A stretch of DNA of 43,812 nucleotides from Deltaproteobacteria bacterium (GTDB taxonomy: Bacteria; Myxococcota; B64-G9): NCBI GenBank assembly GCA_019314375.1, contig JAFCZJ010000021.1:1-43812 (forward strand). The letters are read 5' to 3'. Under the pieces are notes generated by a model. It was not told the origin of the DNA and did no database searches. It saw nothing but the letters and a program-made list of their open reading frames with translations. The translations under genes were made by a program, and so were the position numbers. Of this stretch, positions 7,432 through 14,965 are shown piece after piece (within the stretch, counting starts at the first letter, position 1; each line of letters begins with the position of its first letter).

Positions 7432-9105
7432 ATGGGCCCCACGGTTTTCAAGCGTATGACGCTATTTTTGTTGATTTTTGCCCTGGGGCCCTTTTCGGCC
7501 CGGGCGGGGACTGTGCAAAACCCGGCACCGCTACGCCTTTCCCCCCCGGCAAAAGCGCCCTTTGCGGAGAAGCAGGCCCTCTGGCAGACTCATTTGCCCG
7601 AGCTCATCGACGCCCGTGGTCTGGCCTTGCTTGTCGAGGACGATGAGGCGGCGGCCCTTCTCGAACCGTTCATCTCGCAATGGCAGCGAAGCTACGCCAA
7701 GCTGCTCGCCAAGGACCCGGAACTGCTTCGGATCGACGCCAGGGTCAAGATGCTTTTTGCCGACAACATGGCGGCCCGTCATATGCCGGGCTTGTTCTTG
7801 GCCGCGCATCTGCGCGCCGTACCCCGCGCCAAGCTACAGCCCATCATTACGATCTGGCTCAAAGGCCTCTTGCAGCGTCGCGGGGTCTTTTTCGCCAAGG
7901 ATTTGGACGGGCTTTCCGGCGAGAAAGCCGCCGACATCTGTGAACAGGCTCGCTCCTATCGGACTCTGGGGAATCTATCCGCCTGGCGCATGCGCGTGTT
8001 GTTGTGGCGCTACCGGGACTCGGAGGTCAAAAGACTGCACGCGGCTCGGGGTGAGCGCGAGGCCTTTCTGACCCCCATTCGCTTGATCCTGGCCGACCTG
8101 AGCAAAGAACAAGCGCGGGCGCTGGAGCGATACAGCCTCATGCTCCGCAACCTGCACCTAAAGCTTGACGAAAATCGAGTGGAGCCCTACGAGGTTTTCC
8201 GTACCCTGGAGGGCCTGCTGCGCGGCTTGCGTTACATGGACACCATCCGCGAGGCCACGGCGCTTACGGGTTTGGACCACCTGGTGATGACCCGCCTTTA
8301 TATCCAAGAGAGCGAGTTTGTCCACCAGCGGGTCAGCTCGGCCGGGGCCTTCTCGCTGGCCCAGTTTCTGAACATCGCCGTCAAGGACGTTTTTATTTTT
8401 CAAAGGCGCATCCCCGGTGCCGTGCAGGTGCTGAAGGGCATCGAGAGCTGGGAGGAGCTGAAGACGCGCATCATCGACGACCCGCGCATGGCCATCTGGG
8501 CCTCTTGTCTGTATTTCCGCCGGGTGCGAGACGGCATCGAGCGACGTCTGGGCGGCAGGAAGGGCGGGACCATCGACCCGCGACTGTCCACTTTGCTCAC
8601 CCTTGAGATGTTCACCATGCAGCAGAGTCTCTTCGAGTCCTCGACTTTTGCTGTGGATCGACGAGTCGACGCGGACTTCGGCAGTGGGGAAGTCTTGCCC
8701 GTGCCCCTGGTGGTCGCGCCTTCCGGCATCCCGGACGTGGGCTCCTTGCTGCAGAGATGGATGCAGCGCACCGTGCGTGAGCTGGTGCGCATCGGTGCCG
8801 CCGAACAGGTCATCCGCGGGCGCCTGGAGCGTCTGCGCGACGCCTTGGCCATCTCGTCTTACAACGCGGGCACGGGCACCTTGATCAAAACCGCCAAGCG
8901 CAAGGCACCCTACCAGTCCCTGAGCTTCCCCTTACAGATCACAGAAAATCGGGGATATGTGGACGGTATTTTGGATGGGGTAAGAATTTTGAAGCGCATG
9001 GATCGCATGGCTTCGGATGTGGATGGGATGGAGTACAGGGCCCTGATGCGTCTTGCCGATCGAGCCTGCCGACGAGCGAAGATGGTCGCCCCACGCCCCA
9101 AATAA
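7432..9105 (+). CDS. Exported lytic-transglycosylase-like protein
   Basis: This is a 557-residue protein with a signal peptide (LFLLIFALGPFSARA). I chose the ATG at 7432; AGAGGAGG lies 13 bases upstream, rather far, and the ATG eight codons later is an alternative. Lysozyme-like signatures are seen: QESEF with candidate catalytic Glu293, then SSAGAFSLAQF, and SSYNAG near the C-terminus. Compared with the usual AGARGLMQ block, the glycine before Leu is Ser. The distance between the ES and YNAG motifs is about twice normal, implying an insertion of about 100 residues. The N-terminal half is helical and unrecognised. It probably acts on peptidoglycan in the periplasm, but the altered motif leaves activity uncertain. 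Confidence 0.62.
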   Translation: MGPTVFKRMTLFLLIFALGPFSARAGTVQNPAPLRLSPPAKAPFAEKQALWQTHLPELIDARGLALLVEDDEAAALLEPFISQWQRSYAKLLAKDPELLRIDARVKMLFADNMAARHMPGLFLAAHLRAVPRAKLQPIITIWLKGLLQRRGVFFAKDLDGLSGEKAADICEQARSYRTLGNLSAWRMRVLLWRYRDSEVKRLHAARGEREAFLTPIRLILADLSKEQARALERYSLMLRNLHLKLDENRVEPYEVFRTLEGLLRGLRYMDTIREATALTGLDHLVMTRLYIQESEFVHQRVSSAGAFSLAQFLNIAVKDVFIFQRRIPGAVQVLKGIESWEELKTRIIDDPRMAIWASCLYFRRVRDGIERRLGGRKGGTIDPRLSTLLTLEMFTMQQSLFESSTFAVDRRVDADFGSGEVLPVPLVVAPSGIPDVGSLLQRWMQRTVRELVRIGAAEQVIRGRLERLRDALAISSYNAGTGTLIKTAKRKAPYQSLSFPLQITENRGYVDGILDGVRILKRMDRMASDVDGMEYRALMRLADRACRRAKMVAPRPK

Positions 9106-9161
9106 TTTTCGTCATCGGATTCAGGGGCGGTAAAGGAGAACACGAGGAAGGGAGATCTGAC

Positions 9162-10628
9162 ATGAACAGGAAGTGCTTGGCGAAATGGCTTGTCGGCGGG
9201 TTGGTTTTTGCGTTTTTCCTGGGGGGTTGCGCCGGTGAATCCGGCGAGGACAACCGCGATGCGGGCGATGCGGGTGACGGGTCAGTCGATGCAAGCGACG
9301 CGGGTGACGGATTTGCCGATGCGGGTGATGACGAGCAGGCGGACGGTGACGAGGTCGTCTCGGGATTCAAGGACCCGAACAGCTGGTCGGCCTACGCGCC
9401 GCTGATTGCGGATTCGACGCTCAGCGCCAAAGCCAAGGGATATTACGGTGCCGTGTTCGACGGCCGTTATGTCTACTACGCTCCCTGCCGAAGCGGGAAC
9501 TTGCCCACCGACTTCCATGGCGTGGTGTTGCGCTTCGACACCCAGGCTGATTTCAAAAGCGACGCGGCCTGGGATTCCTACGACAGCGGTGACGCGCTCG
9601 GCGATCCCGCAAGACCGACCGTGGGTTACGCCGGCGGGACCTTTGACGGCAGATATGTGTATTTCGCTCCCTACGCCGACGGCACCACGCGCCACGCGAG
9701 AGTCCTGATGTATGACACGGCGGGTGCCGGCTTCACCGACAGCTCGTCATGGAGCGCCTTCGATGCGGGTACCCTTCCAGGAATGCCCCCCAATAGTGGA
9801 TATGACGGTGCGGTGTACGACGGCGAGCGGTACGTCACTTTCGTCCCCTATGGGGATCAGAATTTCGCTCACGGCTTTGCCCTTCGCTATGACAAGACAG
9901 GCGCTTTCTCCGACCCTTCGAGCTGGGAGATGTTCTACGTCGGATCCATCGATGGTCTCGTCACGAAAGGCTACTATGGAGGAGCCTTCGACGGACAATA
10001 TGTGTATTTCGCCCCCTTCAGCAATGGCGCCGACACCTTTCATGGAAACGTCCTCCGCTTTGATACTCACGGGGGCGGCGGTTTCGTCTCTCTGAGCAAT
10101 TGGAGCGCCTATGACGCCTCCTCGGTCGATGGACTCGCCACGGTTGGTTACAAGGGTGCCGTGTTCGACGGCAAGTACATTTACTTCGTTCCCTTTCGGG
10201 ATGCTTTATCGGCCCAGCATGCCCGGGTTCTGCGTTACGACACGACCGCCGGCTTCAAGTCCGCCGAGAGCTGGAATGCGGTCGACGTGCCCGACGTAGA
10301 TGGTCTCGTGACCAAGGGTTATGTGGGGGCGGAGTTCGACGGTCGATATGTCTTCTTCATCCCTTATCAGCAGGACGCCTCGCCCTATGGTACTTACCAC
10401 GCTAATGTGCTCAGATTCGACACCCTGGGTGATTTCAAGGACCGCTCGGACTGGTCGGCCTTCGACGCAGGTGCCATTGATGGGCTCGAGACCAAGGGGA
10501 TGAAGTACGGCTGCTTCGACGGCAGCTATGTATACTTCGTTCCATATAATTTCAACGACGACCCCACAAACAACGGCCATACCACTTACAGCCGTCGCGC
10601 GGTGAGGTATCAAATCGATCCCCAGTGA
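9162..10628 (+). CDS. Lipoprotein with seven propeller-like repeats
   Basis: This is a 488-residue lipoprotein with a clear lipobox (FFLGGCAG) and AAGGGAG seven bases before the ATG. After the lipid cysteine comes a spacer of Asp, Ala and Gly (residues about 30-65), typical of Myxococcota surface lipoproteins. The rest consists of seven repeats of about 55-60 residues. Each has the pattern GY-x-GA-x-FDG-x-YVYF-x-P, a turn, then VLRYDT, x-F-x-D-x-SW and an AFDA end. Seven such units suggest a seven-bladed beta-propeller. I do not recognise a catalytic function; binding to a surface ligand or partner is possible. It lies 56 bp after the transglycosylase-like gene on the same strand and may share its transcript. 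Confidence 0.75.
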   Translation: MNRKCLAKWLVGGLVFAFFLGGCAGESGEDNRDAGDAGDGSVDASDAGDGFADAGDDEQADGDEVVSGFKDPNSWSAYAPLIADSTLSAKAKGYYGAVFDGRYVYYAPCRSGNLPTDFHGVVLRFDTQADFKSDAAWDSYDSGDALGDPARPTVGYAGGTFDGRYVYFAPYADGTTRHARVLMYDTAGAGFTDSSSWSAFDAGTLPGMPPNSGYDGAVYDGERYVTFVPYGDQNFAHGFALRYDKTGAFSDPSSWEMFYVGSIDGLVTKGYYGGAFDGQYVYFAPFSNGADTFHGNVLRFDTHGGGGFVSLSNWSAYDASSVDGLATVGYKGAVFDGKYIYFVPFRDALSAQHARVLRYDTTAGFKSAESWNAVDVPDVDGLVTKGYVGAEFDGRYVFFIPYQQDASPYGTYHANVLRFDTLGDFKDRSDWSAFDAGAIDGLETKGMKYGCFDGSYVYFVPYNFNDDPTNNGHTTYSRRAVRYQIDPQ

Positions 10629-10648
10629 GCCTCCCCCAGCAAATGAGA

Positions 10649-11164
10649 CTATTTTTTTGAGCGATGGCTGATTTTTTTCAGCTTGCCGAGCGCCCTGTCG
10701 TTGGATGCAAAAGCCAAGGGCGGGTGCTTGTTGAGATCGAACCAGGCGGCTTCGGTGGCGTCGTCTCCGGCTTGGGCTTCGGTGCTCAAGGGGATGACCA
10801 GGAAGGTTACGGTTAAGAGGTCGCCGTAGAAATCACTGGTTTGGGATGAGACATCCAGCAGGTGATCGATTTTGCCTTCGATGCCGGCTTCTTCCTTGAG
10901 TTCGCGCAGGCAGGCTTCTTCGATGGTTTCGCCGAGTTCCGCAAAGCCGATGGGCAGACACCATTCGCCCTTCTGGGGCTCCTGGCCCCGGCGGACGCAG
11001 AGGAGCCGATTTTGTTCATCCAGCACCACGGCCGAGGCCACGGGCAGGGGGTTTTCATAGTGGACATGTTCGCAGGCCGGGCAGACAGCCCGATCAAGGC
11101 CCTCGATGCGCCGTGAGGTGACCCGATGTCCGCAGCGAATACAGTGAAGGATGGCTTGTCTCAT
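10649..11164 (-). CDS. NUDIX hydrolase with N-terminal zinc ribbon
   Basis: This is a 171-residue protein. A zinc-ribbon is given by Cys8/Cys11 and Cys28/Cys31. A complete NUDIX box runs from Gly73 through Glu79 and Arg87-Glu88 to Glu91-Glu92, ending AGI at 93-95. This fits the GX5EX7REUXEEXGU signature that coordinates divalent metal and hydrolyses a nucleoside diphosphate linked to another moiety. The substrate is not visible; ADP-ribose or NADH-type substrates are common for zinc-ribbon NUDIX proteins. It ends a minus-strand operon, 18 bp after the EamA transporter gene, with GAGG in front of its ATG. It is convergent with the propeller lipoprotein gene, with only 20 bp between stops. Confidence 0.9.
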   Translation of the reverse strand: MRQAILHCIRCGHRVTSRRIEGLDRAVCPACEHVHYENPLPVASAVVLDEQNRLLCVRRGQEPQKGEWCLPIGFAELGETIEEACLRELKEEAGIEGKIDHLLDVSSQTSDFYGDLLTVTFLVIPLSTEAQAGDDATEAAWFDLNKHPPLAFASNDRALGKLKKISHRSKK

Positions 11165-11182
11165 GATGACCTCATGCTTGTC

Positions 11183-12088
11183 TTAAAAAGTCGCCAGGAT
11201 GCCGCCGCCGAAACCCATGACGATGGCCACCATCTTACGCCAGGTGAGCTGTTCTTTGAGAATTACCGTGGCGAGGATCAAAATGAAAATGCTGGAGCTT
11301 TGGTTCAGGACGCTTGCGATGGTGGTGAAGGTGTGTTTCATGCCCAGAATCCAGAAAATGAGCGCAAAGTAAGTGCCCAGCAGGGCGGCCGGCATGCTGA
11401 TTATCCAGCGCTTGCTGGGCATGAGTTCTTTCAAAAAAGACCGGCGCTGATCGCGTTTGAGAAAGACCTGGACCATCAAGAGGGCCCAACCGCCGGCCAG
11501 GCGCACGGTGGCCACCCACCAGGCGTCCGAGCGATCCAGGATGGGTTTGGCCATGACGATGCCCGCGGCCATGAGCAGCAAGGACAGGATGCCGAAGAGC
11601 ACGCCCCAAATCAGCACCTTGCGGTCCAGGTCGGAGGCCTTTTTGGCCGGGGCGTAGGTGCCCACCATGATGGCCGTCCCCATCAGGCCCATGCCCACAA
11701 AGAGCCAGGGGGTCAGAGGTTCAGTCAAGTAGATGATGGAGCAAATGATGACGAAGGGGCTGTAAAGACAGTCCACGATGGCCTGGCGACCGGCACCCAA
11801 GCGATTCAGGGCCGCCAGGAAAAGGCTATCCGCGATGCCGATGCCGATGGCCCCGGAAATCAAAAGCACCCACCAGTCGTTCATGCTGTTTGCAGCGGGA
11901 AAGAAGCTCTTACCAAGAATCAGCATGCTCAAAAGAAACAGAACCAAGCCGACGGTGCCTTTGAACAAGTTGAGCACCACGGGCTGCATGAACTCGCCGG
12001 TCCTGCGAAAGAGAATGACCGCCACGGCCCAAATCAGGGCGCAGACCGTGGAGTAAAATTCGCCGGACTGTAACCAGGAGAAGTCCAT
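11183..12088 (-). CDS. EamA/DMT-family inner-membrane transporter
   Basis: This is a 301-residue, strongly hydrophobic protein with about ten predicted membrane helices arranged as two EamA halves. They start with TVCALIWAVAVILFRR and, in the second half, VLIWGVLFGILSLLLMAAG. Family features include ADSLFLAALNRLGAGRQAIVDCLYS in the first half and SSSIFILILATVILKEQLTWRK in the second. Such proteins export or exchange small metabolites; the substrate cannot be read from sequence. It lies 49 bp after the BACON lipoprotein gene, with a short GC-rich hairpin in that gap (12107-12122). Confidence 0.88.
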   Translation of the reverse strand: MDFSWLQSGEFYSTVCALIWAVAVILFRRTGEFMQPVVLNLFKGTVGLVLFLLSMLILGKSFFPAANSMNDWWVLLISGAIGIGIADSLFLAALNRLGAGRQAIVDCLYSPFVIICSIIYLTEPLTPWLFVGMGLMGTAIMVGTYAPAKKASDLDRKVLIWGVLFGILSLLLMAAGIVMAKPILDRSDAWWVATVRLAGGWALLMVQVFLKRDQRRSFLKELMPSKRWIISMPAALLGTYFALIFWILGMKHTFTTIASVLNQSSSIFILILATVILKEQLTWRKMVAIVMGFGGGILATF

Positions 12089-12106
12089 GGGGCAGGGCTA
12101 TCATTG

Positions 12107-12122
12107 GCCGGAGGACTCCGGC
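12107..12122 (-). other. Small intra-operon hairpin
   Basis: GCCGGA (12107-12112) pairs with TCCGGC (12117-12122) over a 4-base loop, between the BACON lipoprotein stop and the transporter start. It has no T-run, so it may at most attenuate or mark a processing point. Confidence 0.3.
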
Positions 12123-12137
12123 AAGGAAAATGGCCCC

Positions 12138-13448
12138 TTAAGGGGGGCTCCTGTCATAGATGTTCGGTTCCGAATTGTAGACGCTTCGCCAGATTTCGAG
12201 GATTTCAGGGAGGGTGGCGTAGATTACCTTGCCCTGATTCGCGTAGGGTGCCAATTGCGTGAGTGTCCTTTCGAAGGCGGTGAGGGCGCTGTCTCCATTC
12301 ACATAGAAGTTCAACTCGAATTCCATGTGCGTCCAGGTGTAGATTCTTCCTGTCGGTGCCTGGCCTGTCTCGATCCTGTTTATCAGGTCCTGTATCGGAG
12401 CCGCGCCCCCATTGCCGATGTTGGGCAAATTTTGAGACGGGTCGTCTGTTGCGAAGTTGAAATGATCCATGGGCAGCCACAGACCTGAGAATTGCGGGTC
12501 GTCAATGTGCTGCGGGCTGCCGCCACCCCAGAGTGACTCCGCTTGCCAATGGTAGTCAGGGGATACGAGTCCTCGCAATGGAGATCGGAACTTTTCCCAG
12601 ATAGCGTTTGAAGGAGGATTGACGATGAAACCGCCCACGATCGGAGCCGGGTTGACGCCAAGTTCTTCGATTAGATAGGCGACGTCGGCATAGTTGCAGC
12701 CATCGGCGAAATCGGGGTTGTTTGTTTTTGCGGAATCTGACGCGGTAGCGCATTCGTGGGAATGCGGATCGATGCTGACGCCCAGGTCTTCTTTTAAGTG
12801 CCTGAGAATATTTTTGTTGTTGGTTGTGGCCACGAGGGCGTCTGTTTCCCAGCGCTTGATCGCTTGGAGAAATCGCCAGTCCGGTTGGAAATCGAAGGGA
12901 ATGTCATGGGTCTGCACGACATCCATCATTTTGAGGATGGCCTCGCGCATGCCCTCATACCCGTCCTGGGTGTCGTACATGTCGTAACGTTCGTCATCTT
13001 CGTTGTGGGAAGCGAAACTCACAAACACCGGCGTGATCCCCGAACCCGGTATGACAAACAGCGTCACGTGGACTTTTTGCGTTTCGACGGTTGCGTCAGA
13101 GGCGGAAATCGTCACAGCCGCCGCATGCCTTCCCGCGGACAGTCCCGCAAAGTCCACGTCCACCGAAATCGTGTCGGTCTCCGTGCCGGTGTCACCGGAA
13201 GACGGCGTGACCGAGAGCCACGAGGCGTCAGTGGCCAGGGTCCACCCGAGCGTGCCGCTGCCGGTGTTCGTGATGTCAACAGCCTGAGCCGTCGGATTGG
13301 ACCCATCTTCATCGACGATGAAAGTGAGTTTTTCGGCGGAGAGGGCAAGCACGGGGATTCCTTCGTCGTGGCTGCTTTCGTCGCAGCCCGAGGAGAGCAG
13401 CAAGGCTGTTGCCAGCAGGAAAAACGAGGCCATCAAGCATCTCTTCAT
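12138..13448 (-). CDS. Lipoprotein with BACON domain and a possible carbohydrate-active C-terminal domain
   Basis: The protein has 436 residues. The start at 13448 overlaps the stop of the upstream GNAT gene in an ATGA; the longer frame through that gene is spurious. The N-terminus carries a lipobox (LLLSSGCDES). Residues about 33-130 form a BACON-type Ig-like domain (FIVDEDGSNPTAQAVDITNT, TDASWLSVTPSSGDT), usually a carbohydrate or mucin-binding module. The remaining 300 residues begin TPVFVSFASHNED and contain IDPHSHEC, PDYHWQAESLWGGG, WLPMDHFNF and TWTHMEFELNF. The many His and Asp residues resemble polysaccharide-deacetylase or glycosidase folds, but I cannot name the family. It probably sits on the cell surface. 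Confidence 0.7.
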   Translation of the reverse strand: MKRCLMASFFLLATALLLSSGCDESSHDEGIPVLALSAEKLTFIVDEDGSNPTAQAVDITNTGSGTLGWTLATDASWLSVTPSSGDTGTETDTISVDVDFAGLSAGRHAAAVTISASDATVETQKVHVTLFVIPGSGITPVFVSFASHNEDDERYDMYDTQDGYEGMREAILKMMDVVQTHDIPFDFQPDWRFLQAIKRWETDALVATTNNKNILRHLKEDLGVSIDPHSHECATASDSAKTNNPDFADGCNYADVAYLIEELGVNPAPIVGGFIVNPPSNAIWEKFRSPLRGLVSPDYHWQAESLWGGGSPQHIDDPQFSGLWLPMDHFNFATDDPSQNLPNIGNGGAAPIQDLINRIETGQAPTGRIYTWTHMEFELNFYVNGDSALTAFERTLTQLAPYANQGKVIYATLPEILEIWRSVYNSEPNIYDRSPP

Positions 13449-13927
13449 TTCAGGATCCAGTTCGTCTCGTACATGCGGTAATGGGCTGGACGCATGCCCA
13501 GGGATTCGTAGGTGGCCTGGGCGGGGTGGTTCTTGTGTCCGGTGTACAGCCGCAGGCCGCAGACTCGTTCGCTTTGGCGAGCTTTGGCCTCCAGGTGCTG
13601 GTAGAGCGCGCTGTAGACTCCCTGGCGTCGGGCCGTGGGCATCACGTAGACCGATTGGATCCACCAGAAATCGGCGTTGAGCCAATCGCTCCACTCGAAG
13701 GTGACCATGAGCTGGCCGAGCACCTGGCCGTCGCGCTCGGCCAGCAGGTAGAAGCCTCGGGAGGGCTCGGCCATCACGGCCGCCACCCCGGCCTCCAGCT
13801 TGGCTTGGTCCAGGCGCTTGGATTCGGTCTCTTCGGCCATGGCCTGGTTGTTGGCGGCAAGCAGGCTTTGGTCGGCGGGCCGCGCCGGACGGATGCTCAG
13901 TTCAGATCGATCAATCTTTGCGTTCAT
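13445..13927 (-). CDS. GNAT-family N-acetyltransferase
   Basis: This is a 160-residue single-domain GNAT. The fold is visible as LSIRPARPADQSLL, then GQVLGQLMVTFEWSDW, the acetyl-CoA loop YVMPTARRQGVYSALYQHL, and GLRLYTGHKNHPAQATYESLGM at the end. The substrate is unknown. It is the first gene of the operon GNAT - BACON lipoprotein - EamA transporter - NUDIX and starts 107 bp from the divergent toxin-antitoxin pair. A TGTCAA at 13969-13974 (TTGACA on the minus strand) could be its -35 box, but the -10 at the expected distance is poor. Confidence 0.88.
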   Translation of the reverse strand: MNAKIDRSELSIRPARPADQSLLAANNQAMAEETESKRLDQAKLEAGVAAVMAEPSRGFYLLAERDGQVLGQLMVTFEWSDWLNADFWWIQSVYVMPTARRQGVYSALYQHLEAKARQSERVCGLRLYTGHKNHPAQATYESLGMRPAHYRMYETNWILK

Positions 13928-13982
13928 GGTCTTGGCTCCAGGTGAACCGTGGGGCTAAACAGGAGGCCTGTCAAATTCGGGG

Positions 13983-14011
13983 TTGATGTTTTGTGTAGAA
14001 TAACCTACAAT
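13983..14011 (+). promoter_or_regulatory. Sigma-70-type promoter of the toxin-antitoxin pair
   Basis: TTGATG (13983-13988) and TACAAT (14006-14011) are separated by 17 bp and lie 24 bp before the antitoxin ATG. The -10 overlaps the palindrome at 14004-14019, as expected for autorepression by an RHH antitoxin. Confidence 0.7.
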
Positions 14012-14019
14012 AATGTAGG
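13994..14019 (+). promoter_or_regulatory. Probable antitoxin operator: CCTACA-ATAA-TGTAGG palindrome plus third half-site
   Basis: CCTACA (14004-14009) and TGTAGG (14014-14019) form a perfect 6-bp inverted repeat over four bases. A third half-site TGTAG lies at 13994-13998, so three alternating half-sites span 26 bp across the -10 box and start site. Type II antitoxins with an RHH fold bind such arrays and repress their own operon; binding here is inferred. Confidence 0.65.
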
Positions 14020-14034
14020 AGCAGGAGGGTGAGC

Positions 14035-14322
14035 ATGGCCACATTGAGTACCCAAATCTCAGCGATGATTTCTTCAGAGACGAAGGAGCGCTTGGAGCGC
14101 TATGCCAGAGCGCATGGGCTCAAGAAGGGGTTTTTGATTGAATCCGCGCTTTTGCACCATATCTCGGCGCTTGAGTCTTTGCCTGCGGACGTGATTGTGC
14201 CGGCTCGTCTCGTGGTGTCTCGGGCAAGCGGTGATGCCATTCTGGATAGGATCGCGGAGCCCGCGAAACCCACCGCTGCCATGAAGGAACTTTTTTCAGA
14301 CGATGCCGAAGAGGGCAGATAG
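14035..14322 (+). CDS. RHH antitoxin of a GNAT toxin-antitoxin module
   Basis: This is a 95-residue protein from the ATG at 14035, with AGGAGG six bases upstream (a GTG two codons earlier is less likely). The N-terminal half reads as a ribbon-helix-helix: a strand (LSTQISAMIS), then helix 1 (SETKERLERYARAHG) and helix 2 (KKGFLIESALLHHISAL). The C-terminal half is Asp/Glu/Ala-rich and likely wraps the toxin. The layout matches type II antitoxins paired with acetyltransferase toxins. The stop lies 4 bp before the preferred toxin start. It probably neutralises the downstream GNAT and represses its own promoter through the palindrome at 13994-14019. Confidence 0.85.
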   Translation: MATLSTQISAMISSETKERLERYARAHGLKKGFLIESALLHHISALESLPADVIVPARLVVSRASGDAILDRIAEPAKPTAAMKELFSDDAEEGR

Positions 14323-14326
14323 AAAG

Positions 14327-14851
14327 ATGGCCGACATCAAGGTTCGATTGCTTCGTTCCGACGACGATCGCTCCGGGTTCGAGTCCGGCCACATGGACCT
14401 CGACCGATTCTTTCGCCAATACGCCGCCCAGAATCAGTTTCGCCATCATCTCGGCGCTACCTACGTAGCCCATGATGGCGCACATGTTCTCGGATACATG
14501 ACCATCAGCGCCGGACACATCGAGATTGACGATCTGCCCAAATCCCGGCGGAAGAAATTGCCCCACTATCCATTGCCTATTCTTCGCCTTGCTCGATTGG
14601 CGGTTGATCGCTCCGCTCAGGGCCGTGGAATCGGGAAGCTGCTCTTGAGAAGTGTTTTCGAAATTTCGCGCAATATGGCCGAGTCGTTTGGCTGCGTCGG
14701 TGTGGTGGTGGACGCCAAAGCCGAAGCCGAAGCCGTCGCATTTTACGAGCGATATGGTTTTGAAGCGCTCGACGTGATCGAAGGCAAGTTGGGCAGTCGA
14801 CCGGAGCCCTTGCCGATGTTCATCCCGATTGGATCGATTCCCAAGCGTTAG
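14327..14851 (+). CDS. GNAT toxin of a type II toxin-antitoxin module (TacT-like)
   Basis: This is a 174-residue GNAT. Features shared with TacT/AtaT-type toxins are FESGHMDLDRFFRQYAAQ near the N-terminus, GATYVAHDGAHVLGYMTIS, and LRLARLAVDRSAQGRGIGKL with the acetyl-CoA pyrophosphate loop Q-G-R-G-I-G. VVVDAKAEAEAVAFYERYGF near the end holds the usual catalytic-site Tyr. Such toxins acetylate the amino acid on charged tRNA and stop translation. I prefer the ATG at 14327 because the protein then starts MADIKVRLLRSDD; the ATG at 14303 would overlap the antitoxin gene and has no ribosome-binding site. Toxicity and target are inferred from family. Confidence 0.85.
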   Translation: MADIKVRLLRSDDDRSGFESGHMDLDRFFRQYAAQNQFRHHLGATYVAHDGAHVLGYMTISAGHIEIDDLPKSRRKKLPHYPLPILRLARLAVDRSAQGRGIGKLLLRSVFEISRNMAESFGCVGVVVDAKAEAEAVAFYERYGFEALDVIEGKLGSRPEPLPMFIPIGSIPKR

Positions 14852-14881
14852 CAGGTCAGGCTGCAAGCTTTCCCATGCCTG

Positions 14882-14909
14882 TTGACAGCCTTCCCGAGCG
14901 GCGTAGTAT
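14882..14909 (+). promoter_or_regulatory. Sigma-70-type promoter of the topoisomerase VI operon
   Basis: A consensus TTGACA (14882-14887) is followed after 16 bp by TAGTAT (14904-14909), 56 bp before the top6B ATG. This suggests the topoisomerase genes have their own constitutive promoter rather than depending on read-through from the toxin-antitoxin genes. Confidence 0.6.
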
Positions 14910-14965
14910 GATGCGCCCGGTCCGGTTTGAGGGCCGGTTGAAGAGATTTGAGACCGGGAGAAGTG

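Noticed and set aside
11126..12073. A 315-codon plus-strand ORF opposite the EamA transporter
   Set aside because: Its translation is His/Gln/Gly-rich without domain pattern, while the minus strand gives a clean ten-helix EamA protein.
13449..13694. N-terminal extension of the BACON lipoprotein into the GNAT gene
   Set aside because: The extension is Arg/Pro-rich shadow sequence of the GNAT; the ATGA overlap and signal peptide place the start at 13448.
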